DNA from: Helicobacter heilmannii
GTDB lineage: Bacteria > Campylobacterota > Campylobacteria > Campylobacterales > Helicobacteraceae
Assembly: GCF_001283065.1 (NCBI RefSeq)
Contig: NZ_CDMK01000001.1
Coordinates: 744,247-808,246 of the forward strand
Length of the DNA: 64,000 nucleotides
Direction: 5' to 3'
Shown here: positions 1-6,794 of the stretch, piece by piece
Position numbering within the stretch: the stretch's first letter is position 1
How the letters are laid out: each line of letters begins with the position of its first letter
Translations under genes and position numbers: made by a program
Notes under the pieces: generated by a model
The model's input: only the letters and a program-made list of their open reading frames with translations
Databases searched by the model: none
What the model was told of the DNA's origin: nothing

Positions 1-1
1 T

Positions 2-880
2 AAAGCCCTTAAGGCGATGGCGCGTTTAGCTGAACAAGCCGATCTAGTGCTTTTAATGGACTCCTCCTCCTTTAATATCCCCCTAGCCAAGCGCATTAAA
101 AAGATACACCCCAACAAGCCCATTTTATACTACATTCTGCCCCAAGTGTGGGCGTGGAAGGCTTACCGTGCGCCCATCATCGAGTGCTATTGCGATAAAC
201 TCGCTGCCATCTTGCCCTTTGAGCTTAGCTATTACCAACACAAGGCGCAGTTTGTGGGCCATCCTCTCTTAGATGAAATCCAATACCAAAAAACCGAGCT
301 GGGGGGCGAGAGTGTGGTGTTCATGCCAGGCAGCCGCAAGCAAGAGATCGAGCGTATTTTGCCCATTTTCGTGCAGGTGGCACAGAAAATTCAGGGCAAA
401 AAGGTCTTGGTGGTACCGGCCAGCTTTCAAGGGCTGGACTTAAGTGCCCTGTATGGGGCACATTTAAACCTTTTTGAAGTGTCCTTTGACGCGCACAAGA
501 GTTTATACGAAGCGTCCTTTGCCTTCATTTGCAGCGGCACCGCCACGCTAGAGGCCGCGCTCATCGGTACACCCTTTATTTTGGCGTATAAAGCCCGCCC
601 CCTAGACTTTTTCATCGCTAAAAACTTGGTGCATTTAACCTGCATTGGGCTTGCCAACATCTTTTACAACGCGCTACACGATGAGAGCCCGGGGCGTGGA
701 CAGACCATGTTGCACCCTGAGATCATCCAGGACGACTTAAACGCCTCCAAACTCTTGGAGCTTTACAACAGCCTAGATCGCGAGAAATTTTTACAAGAAT
801 CGCAGAAGATTCGGGCATATTTACAACACGGGAGCGCACAAGTGGTTGCCGAGTGGATCAGGCATGGTCTTAAGGATTAA
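2..880 (+). CDS. lpxB: Lipid-A-disaccharide synthase, 5' end missing
   Basis: Glycosyltransferase family 19 enzyme. It condenses UDP-2,3-diacylglucosamine with lipid X to make the tetra-acyl disaccharide of lipid A at the inner membrane. The frame is open to the window edge and about 292 residues are visible, where the family usually has about 360-380, so the N-terminal part lies outside. Visible family marks are the run DSSSFNIPLAKRIKK near the start, PQVWAWK, VGHPLLDE, and the nucleotide-binding MPGSRKQEI loop. The C-terminal half has the SGTATLEAALIGTPF segment typical of the UDP-sugar site. The call is safe; the missing part is only a window effect. Confidence 0.96.
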   Translation, partial: KALKAMARLAEQADLVLLMDSSSFNIPLAKRIKKIHPNKPILYYILPQVWAWKAYRAPIIECYCDKLAAILPFELSYYQHKAQFVGHPLLDEIQYQKTELGGESVVFMPGSRKQEIERILPIFVQVAQKIQGKKVLVVPASFQGLDLSALYGAHLNLFEVSFDAHKSLYEASFAFICSGTATLEAALIGTPFILAYKARPLDFFIAKNLVHLTCIGLANIFYNALHDESPGRGQTMLHPEIIQDDLNASKLLELYNSLDREKFLQESQKIRAYLQHGSAQVVAEWIRHGLKD

Positions 881-887
881 ATTTTTG

Positions 888-893
888 TATAAT
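888..893 (+). promoter_or_regulatory. -10 box upstream of the CMAH-like gene
   Basis: A perfect TATAAT lies 30 bases before the ATG at 923, in the gap after lpxB, preceded by a T-rich stretch. A ribosome binding site AGGAG at 913-917 follows. This suggests the CMAH-like gene can be transcribed independently of lpxB. No -35 box is evident, as is common for Helicobacter sigma-80 promoters. Confidence 0.5.
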
Positions 894-922
894 CTCTTCT
901 TCAGCAATCGTTAGGAGTCCGT

Positions 923-2635
923 ATGGCCATCGCCCCTAAAAAACCTGTCAAAGCAGTCCCCAAAGATGCCCCCAAGAAATTGCGTCGTGTGGGCCTGTTT
1001 GAGAGCACCCAAAACACGCAGATCGTGCCGGCACGGGGGTTATTGCAGGGGATCAACGACATTGGACAGTTCATCGTCAAGATGAAAAAGCATGTCCAAA
1101 TGGGTGAAAAGCCTGAAGTGGAGTGGATCATTGACCAAATTTGCGACCACTGTGGAGGCAAACTCCAACACAATAAGGACCTAGCCACTTGCCCTTATTG
1201 CCATTGGGCATTGCACATCGAGAGCCTGACTTACCAAAACGGCACACCTAAAAAGCCCCTAAAATGCCGCGTGGAGGGGCGCTCTTTAGTGGTGGACACT
1301 TCTATAGATCTAAACAACCCCTACCAATCCAGCTTTAAGGGGGATTTTAAAATCCGCTACTTAAACCACGCCTGCTTGTACATCGAAGCGGGGGGAGTGA
1401 GCTTGATCACAGACCCGTGGCTTTTAGGGCCTAGCTTTTTAGGCAGTGGGTATTTAGAGAAGGCAAGCTGCAAAGAAGCCGTGCACGCGCTCGTGAAGGC
1501 GGATTTTATTTTTATTTCTTCTAACCGATCCAGCTGTTTGCATCCGCAGACCCTAGCCTTTGTGTCTAAAACAAAACCCTTCATCGTGCCCAATTTTGCG
1601 TCTAAAAGCGTGGAAAAAACCCTAAAGGGACTAGGCTTTAACAATATCTACCCGCTCGAGTTTACCGAGATTTACGAATTTGGCTCCTTCTTCCAGTTTA
1701 GTGTCTTTGCCCCTCCAGATGGCACGGAGGAGAGTGGGCTGTATCTGTGCTTGTCTGGGCACGATGTCATCATCAACGCCTATGGGGGCTATCTCAATTC
1801 CCTTAATTTACCAAGCGATCTAACCCTACTTTGCACCGCCTTTAGCGGGGGGACTTCCGGCTTTCCTTTTTGCATCAATAACTACGATGAAGCCACGCAA
1901 AAGAGCCTGCACGCCAGTCATTTAGAAGGCTTGAAAAACCAACTAGAAAATTTGATCGCAACCACCAAACCCGCCTATGTGATGCCCATTGCCACGCCCT
2001 ACAACCAAGATGCCACTAGAGACAGTGCCATTAAAACCCTGAATTTAAAAAACCCCCTTAAAGAGGGGCAACAAATTTGTGAAACCCACAGCCGCAGCCA
2101 CAAAGAGCAGCCCGTAAGATGGCTGCCCCCCGATGATGGCCTAACCCTAGAGTTTAAAGAGAGCGACTTGGTGCAGTGGAAGGAGGACATCCATACATTG
2201 AAAAAGGAAACCCCACAGTCGTATGTCAATTTTTACACCAAAAAATTCACCTACAACCCCACAGAGCTGATCGAGTATCTCAAGGCATCAGGCTATAAGG
2301 CAAAACAAATTGTTACCTTTGTGCCGATGAACGAAACCTTTGAGCGGGTGGTCGCCCCCATTGTGCAGGCTAACTTCGGTACGCAAAATTTCCGCATCGT
2401 GCCTGTGCGTGCGATCATCAAACAACAAGAGGGTTACCGCACCTTGGTACTTCGGGTACGCCCCGAGATTCTAGCCTGTGTGGTGGCAAATGGCTTGTCC
2501 TTTGCTGAAATGGTTAGGGGTTTTCACTGCCGTTTAGAGCGTAACCCCAATAGTTACGAAGCCCATTTTTGGCATCACTTCAGCCATAAATACATTGCCC
2601 CCAAACCCTACACCATTGAACTTGCCAAGGGATAA
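923..2635 (+). CDS. CMP-Neu5Ac hydroxylase-like protein (Rieske-like plus metallo-beta-lactamase fold) with altered metal ligands
   Basis: 570 residues. From recalled vertebrate CMAH sequence, co-linear matches are YLNHAC and TDPWLLGPSF (about 146-172), AFSGGTSGFPF, and near the C-terminus VVANGLSF followed by RLERNPNSYEAHFWHHF. CMAH is an N-terminal Rieske [2Fe-2S] domain joined to a beta-lactamase-type fold that hydroxylates CMP-Neu5Ac. Here the Rieske pair CxH...CxxH has become C74-D-H76-C77 and C90-P-Y-C93-H94, so the second His is replaced by Cys and a CxxC...CxxC set appears. The HxHxDH metal motif of the lactamase-like part is S200-N-R202-S-S204-C205, with all four ligands lost. Hydroxylase activity is therefore unlikely. 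It follows lpxB with its own -10 box and AGGAG site. The basic, Pro-rich first 25 residues look disordered. The fold relation is confident; the function is unknown. Confidence 0.75.
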   Translation: MAIAPKKPVKAVPKDAPKKLRRVGLFESTQNTQIVPARGLLQGINDIGQFIVKMKKHVQMGEKPEVEWIIDQICDHCGGKLQHNKDLATCPYCHWALHIESLTYQNGTPKKPLKCRVEGRSLVVDTSIDLNNPYQSSFKGDFKIRYLNHACLYIEAGGVSLITDPWLLGPSFLGSGYLEKASCKEAVHALVKADFIFISSNRSSCLHPQTLAFVSKTKPFIVPNFASKSVEKTLKGLGFNNIYPLEFTEIYEFGSFFQFSVFAPPDGTEESGLYLCLSGHDVIINAYGGYLNSLNLPSDLTLLCTAFSGGTSGFPFCINNYDEATQKSLHASHLEGLKNQLENLIATTKPAYVMPIATPYNQDATRDSAIKTLNLKNPLKEGQQICETHSRSHKEQPVRWLPPDDGLTLEFKESDLVQWKEDIHTLKKETPQSYVNFYTKKFTYNPTELIEYLKASGYKAKQIVTFVPMNETFERVVAPIVQANFGTQNFRIVPVRAIIKQQEGYRTLVLRVRPEILACVVANGLSFAEMVRGFHCRLERNPNSYEAHFWHHFSHKYIAPKPYTIELAKG

Positions 2636-2638
2636 TGC

Positions 2639-4066
2639 ATGTTTTTAGCCGACACAAGGGGCGGGCACAAGTTGCCCCTACTTAACGCCCTAACCCACCC
2701 CGCTAGCCCCACTAAGGGACTTTACACTCTACAAAGCATCCCCAAACTTGATTTTAAAAAGTGGGTAGATTGCAGTTACCAAGGACTCGCCGCCCACATT
2801 TGCGCCACCTTGGGTTTAAGCGGACAGATGTTGCAAAACGCTTTAAAGCACTACGATGTCTTTAACCCCATTGCCCCCTTAAAAATCTTAAAAACTCATC
2901 TAGCCGTGCAAGAATTATATCACGGCCCCACCCTTGCCTTTAAAGACATGGCGCTACAGCCCTTAGGGGCATTGCTGGGCTCTTTAGCAAAAGAGAGCCA
3001 AGAGAAGTTTTTAATTTTGGTGGCGACCAGCGGGGATACGGGGCCGGCCACCTTATCAAGTCTAGCCGGATTAGAGAACATCAAAGTCGTGTGCCTCTAC
3101 CCGTCTAAAGGTACAAGTCTCGTGCAGGCCTTGCAAATGCAGACCGCGGATGCACCGAATTTGAAGGTCTATGGCATTGAAGGTGATTTTGACGATGCCC
3201 AAAGCACGCTTAAACACCTGCTAAACGATCCCAACTTCAACGCCAAGCTACAGGAAAAAGGCTTTTCCATCGGGGTAGCAAACTCGGTGAATTTTGGACG
3301 GGTGCTCTTCCAAATCATTTACCATGTGTGGGCTTATTTGGAGTGGGTACGCACGCAACAAATCAGCTATGGGGAACAAATTCGAATCGTGGTACCTAGC
3401 GGCAATTTTGGCAACGCTTTGGGGGCATTTTATGCTAAAGAAATGGGGCTGCCTGTGGCTAAAATTGCGGTTGTGTCTAACGCTAACGATGTACTCGAGG
3501 AGTTTTTCAACACGGGGGTGTATGACATCAGCCATCGGGTGCTGCAAAAGACTTACGCCCCCGCAATGGACATTTTAAAAAGCTCTAATGTAGAACGACT
3601 GCTTTATACACTTTTTGGTGATGGGCGCACCAATGAGTGTATGCAAAGCCTAGATAGCCATAAACGCTACACACTTAGTGCAAGCGAGTTAGAGCAATTA
3701 AAAGAGCATTTTGAAGCGATCAGCTGCACGGATGCCCAGTGTCTAAGCTATATCAAGCAGGTTTACACGGATTTTTGCTACCTCATTGATCCGCACACCG
3801 CTACCGCCTTTAAAGCCCTAGACTTTCTAAAAAGCCCCCTGCCTAGCGTGGTCGTCTCCACCGCTTCGTGGGCTAAATTCGCTCAAACCACTTGTTTAGC
3901 CTTAGAGAACAAACATACCAAAGATGATAAAGAAGCGTTGGAAGTGTTGAGCAAAAAAGGGATCGTTCCCCCAAGTGCCGTGTCAGATTTGTTAAGAAAA
4001 CCTCCCATCCACACAGAAGCGTTGAGAATTTCTGAGATTGCCCGCCACATTCAAGACTGGCTGTAA
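2639..4066 (+). CDS. thrC: Threonine synthase
   Basis: PLP enzyme that converts O-phospho-L-homoserine to L-threonine, the last step of threonine synthesis. 475 residues, usual for the family. The PLP lysine is K102 within HGPTLAFKDMAL, and the phosphate-binding loop ATSGDTGPATLSSL follows at about 130. The PSGNFGNALGAFYAKEMGLP segment is characteristic. The start ATG lies 3 bases after the stop of the preceding gene, so the two are probably co-transcribed and translationally coupled. The 3' end faces petC on the other strand across 54 bases, with no clear T-tailed terminator between them. Confidence 0.96.
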   Translation: MFLADTRGGHKLPLLNALTHPASPTKGLYTLQSIPKLDFKKWVDCSYQGLAAHICATLGLSGQMLQNALKHYDVFNPIAPLKILKTHLAVQELYHGPTLAFKDMALQPLGALLGSLAKESQEKFLILVATSGDTGPATLSSLAGLENIKVVCLYPSKGTSLVQALQMQTADAPNLKVYGIEGDFDDAQSTLKHLLNDPNFNAKLQEKGFSIGVANSVNFGRVLFQIIYHVWAYLEWVRTQQISYGEQIRIVVPSGNFGNALGAFYAKEMGLPVAKIAVVSNANDVLEEFFNTGVYDISHRVLQKTYAPAMDILKSSNVERLLYTLFGDGRTNECMQSLDSHKRYTLSASELEQLKEHFEAISCTDAQCLSYIKQVYTDFCYLIDPHTATAFKALDFLKSPLPSVVVSTASWAKFAQTTCLALENKHTKDDKEALEVLSKKGIVPPSAVSDLLRKPPIHTEALRISEIARHIQDWL

Positions 4067-4120
4067 AAAAGCTTTGTTTCACCTAGCTTGCTGCAACTAA
4101 GCACGCCCCCTTAAGGTGCG

Positions 4121-4978
4121 TTAATGCACCTCTCTCCACACTTTTTGTTTCCAAAGGTAGGCAAGTAGGGTCATCACAGCAAAGAAGAGCATGATTTGGA
4201 TGCCTAGCCCGTGGCGCTGGTGCCGCTTGCTGTCTCCAGTTTGTTCCAAATAACTGACCACCTGCTCTTGCGCCTCTTTTGTTAGGCCCACCCTAGGCAT
4301 GGCCGTACCGTGTAGAATTTTTTGCGGATCGTTGATAAACACTTCTAGTTTTTCACGCCCCATGGAGCGGATCATCATGGACAAGTCTGGAGCGTTGGAG
4401 CCTAAATAGCGGTGCAGGTCTTTATGATCGGTTAGAGCATATATTTTGTCGTACTTGATGTCGTGGCATCTTTGGCAGGCTTGCGCGAAAACTTGTTTAT
4501 CGGTGAGTTTTTTAGGCGCAATGGAGACCAAGTAAGCCACGATGTCGGCTAGGTCTTGATCGCTAAATTGCATAAAAGCGGGCATGGGATAGGGGTGGTC
4601 ATCGTGGAATTTATGTGTGAGTAGGGCCGCCTTCGTGGGGTCTTTGATGAAATGCGCCAAGAATTGCGGGTTAATCACGCTAGCGATGTGGGAGAGATCG
4701 GGGGGCACCACACCAAAGCTCGCCCCCGCGCTGGCTGCATCCATAGGAGCGGGGATTTTTTGGCTTTTAAGGCTGTGGCACGCGGTACAATTTTGCGCCA
4801 CTAAATCCTTGCCCTTGCTTGCCACGCCCTTGCTTAGATCAATGGGCTTTAAGTCTTTAAAGGCAAAGTCCGCAGGAGCCGTTTTTGGCTCCATGATGGA
4901 GTGGGCGTAAGGCTCCACTCCATAGTAGAGCGCGCCGATCACCACGATGAGGATGATTAAAATTTTCAACTCTTTCAC
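4121..4978 (-). CDS. petC: Cytochrome bc1 complex, di-haem cytochrome c1 subunit
   Basis: Electron-carrying subunit of quinol:cytochrome c oxidoreductase; passes electrons from the Rieske protein to periplasmic cytochrome c. Two haem c motifs are visible, CTACH (64-68) and CQRCH (168-172), each in a class I cytochrome c module. This two-haem arrangement is characteristic of Campylobacterota rather than of mitochondrial c1. An N-terminal signal/anchor (residues 4-20) and a C-terminal membrane anchor (about 258-275) hold it in the inner membrane. I chose the GTG at 4978, one base beyond the petB stop, because AAGGAG lies just upstream. An in-frame ATG at 5026 would only add residues overlapping petB. 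Length from GTG is 285 residues. Confidence 0.93.
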   Translation of the reverse strand: MKELKILIILIVVIGALYYGVEPYAHSIMEPKTAPADFAFKDLKPIDLSKGVASKGKDLVAQNCTACHSLKSQKIPAPMDAASAGASFGVVPPDLSHIASVINPQFLAHFIKDPTKAALLTHKFHDDHPYPMPAFMQFSDQDLADIVAYLVSIAPKKLTDKQVFAQACQRCHDIKYDKIYALTDHKDLHRYLGSNAPDLSMMIRSMGREKLEVFINDPQKILHGTAMPRVGLTKEAQEQVVSYLEQTGDSKRHQRHGLGIQIMLFFAVMTLLAYLWKQKVWREVH

Positions 4979-4979
4979 C

Positions 4980-6206
4980 TTAAGCTCCTTTCTTTTCAGA
5001 CCGACTGATGAGGGGCAGGATGACAAAGAAAAGGGCTAAGAAAATAAGCGAGGCCACCAAGCCCACATATTTATTGTTGCCTACAGGGGGGAGCTTGCCA
5101 TAGATGGTCAGCACCACCATGTCCACCACCAAGAGCCAGAACCACACCTGAAAGGCTTTGCGTTGGTGGGCGGGTTTGACCACAGGGCTGTTGTCCAAAA
5201 AGGGCAACAAGAAAAAGATGATTTGCGCGATGCCAAAGACCACAAGCCCCAAGTTGCCATTGAAGAAGAAGCCACGCAAAACCTCATAGCTCCACAAGAA
5301 ATACCACTCGGGGTAAATGTGTGTGGGGGTTTTTAGGCTGTTGGCGCGCTCGAAGTTGATGGGGTCCATCGCAAATTCGTAGTGGTAGCACACCAAGTAA
5401 AAGAAAAACACCATGAAAGCGCAGACCACGAAAATGTCCTTTGATAAGAACACAGGCCAAAAGGGGATGACTTTAGACTCTTTTTTATTACCCTCTTTGT
5501 ATTTTTTCTCCTCGGCTTCAAAGTCCAGCACCTCGCCCTCTTGATTATTGACATGGGGGATGCGCAACGAATAAAAGTGCATGCCTATGATCATAATAAT
5601 GACAACAGGTAATAGAAACACATGCAGCATGAAGAAGCGGGTTAGAGTCGCATCCGCCACCACATAGTTGCCCCGAATCCACATTAAAAGGTCTGGCCCA
5701 ATCACGGGGATTTTGCCAAAGAGCCCGGTGATCACCGAAGCCGCCCAGTAGCTCATTTGTCCCCAAGGCAGCATATACCCGCTAAATGCCTCTGCGCTGA
5801 AGATCACGAACAACAACATGCCACTGATCCAAATCATTTCCCGCCCTCTTTTGTAAGAGCCGTAATAGATCGCCACAAACATGTGGATGTAGATGATGAC
5901 AAAGATCATGCTCGCAGCGGTGGCGTGGATGTGCCGCCACAGCCACCCAAAGGCAACCTCTTGCATGATCGTGAAGTTCACGCTGTCGTAAGCCAATTTG
6001 GCATCGGGCTTGTAGTACATGAGCAAAAAAATGCCCGAAACCACAAGGGCGGTAAACAAGGTAAGTAAAATCACCCCCATCGCCCATAAAAAGTTAATGT
6101 TCTTAGGAATCCAATACTCGGTCATCAAAACCTTGGTGAGCTTTTTAATCCCGAGCCTCTGATCCAACCAATCCACAATGCCCTCTGCTTTTTTTATCTC
6201 CGCCAT
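4980..6206 (-). CDS. petB: Cytochrome bc1 complex, cytochrome b subunit
   Basis: Integral membrane subunit that oxidises quinol at the Qo site and carries the two b haems. 408 residues, i.e. the full-length mitochondrial-type cytochrome b rather than the split b6/IV form. Eight or so hydrophobic helices can be read, with the haem-ligand histidines in RHIHATAASMIF and the fourth helix (FFMLHVFLLP). The Qo motif PEWY is present (HIYPEWYFLWSYEVLRGF). A lysine/glutamate-rich loop (EAEEKKYKEGNKKESK) lies between helices 4 and 5. It sits 10 bases after petA and one base before the petC GTG: a compact petABC operon. Confidence 0.97.
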   Translation of the reverse strand: MAEIKKAEGIVDWLDQRLGIKKLTKVLMTEYWIPKNINFLWAMGVILLTLFTALVVSGIFLLMYYKPDAKLAYDSVNFTIMQEVAFGWLWRHIHATAASMIFVIIYIHMFVAIYYGSYKRGREMIWISGMLLFVIFSAEAFSGYMLPWGQMSYWAASVITGLFGKIPVIGPDLLMWIRGNYVVADATLTRFFMLHVFLLPVVIIMIIGMHFYSLRIPHVNNQEGEVLDFEAEEKKYKEGNKKESKVIPFWPVFLSKDIFVVCAFMVFFFYLVCYHYEFAMDPINFERANSLKTPTHIYPEWYFLWSYEVLRGFFFNGNLGLVVFGIAQIIFFLLPFLDNSPVVKPAHQRKAFQVWFWLLVVDMVVLTIYGKLPPVGNNKYVGLVASLIFLALFFVILPLISRSEKKGA

Positions 6207-6216
6207 ATTGTGATCC

Positions 6217-6720
6217 TTACACCTTCATCATTGCTTGATATTCTCTGCCCACGGCCCCAAAGGTGATCTTATTGCCCTCCAGTTTAAAGGGGGGAATTTC
6301 AAAGGGGCGTGGGGGCGGTGTACCGGGGATATTGACTCCGTCCACGGTAAAGCGCCCACCATGGCAGGGGCATAAAAAGCCCTTATCAACGGATTCAAAA
6401 TTGGGGATACAACCCAAATGCGTACAAATCTGCACCCCCACGGTGAAAACCCCATTGTTAGCCTTAAAATCCCGCTTTGTGTCAAAGGGCATGCTGGGGA
6501 TTTTGCGGATGATGTAAACAGGTTTGCCCCGCCACTCCACACTGCTAAACTCCCCATCCTTCATGCCCGAAACATCCACGGTTGTAAAGCCCGCCGACAC
6601 CACACTGGGCAAGGGGTCCCATGTCCTTTTCATGGCGACTAGACCCGCAAGCGCACCAGCGCCCGCCACGCCCGCAAGTGCCATGCTCAAAAAATCCCGC
6701 CGATTGATCTCAGCCATCAT
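6217..6720 (-). CDS. petA: Cytochrome bc1 complex, Rieske iron-sulfur subunit
   Basis: Carries electrons from quinol to cytochrome c1. 167 residues. The N-terminus has a twin-arginine signal (NRRDFLSMALAGVAGAGALA), as expected for a Rieske protein folded in the cytoplasm with its cluster and exported by Tat. The cluster motifs are CTHLGC (99-104) and CPCHGG (117-122), with all Cys and His ligands intact; the two additional Cys form the usual disulfide. Two in-frame ATGs (6720 and 6717) follow a GAGGAG site; either could be used. First gene of petABC, 74 bases downstream of polA. Confidence 0.97.
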   Translation of the reverse strand: MMAEINRRDFLSMALAGVAGAGALAGLVAMKRTWDPLPSVVSAGFTTVDVSGMKDGEFSSVEWRGKPVYIIRKIPSMPFDTKRDFKANNGVFTVGVQICTHLGCIPNFESVDKGFLCPCHGGRFTVDGVNIPGTPPPRPFEIPPFKLEGNKITFGAVGREYQAMMKV

Positions 6721-6794
6721 CTCGCTCCTCTAGCATTTTTACAAAACATATATTCTACACTGAAAAACTTAATATAGTGTCTAAAATGGGGCAC

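Noticed and set aside
427-660. Minus-strand frame inside lpxB
   Set aside because: Shadow of the real gene; no ribosome site and no protein-like composition. Many similar frames inside rplN, petB, rpsC and others were dropped for the same reason.
923-2635. Active CMP-Neu5Ac hydroxylase
   Set aside because: The Rieske and lactamase-site ligands are changed, so the catalytic function cannot be claimed.
4114-4131. AGGTGC/GCACCT hairpin between thrC and petC as terminator
   Set aside because: Six-base stem overlapping the petC stop and no T-run on either strand; too weak to call.
5757-6087. His-rich frames on both strands inside petB
   Set aside because: The His/Asp-rich sequences are out-of-frame readings of the cytochrome b helices.
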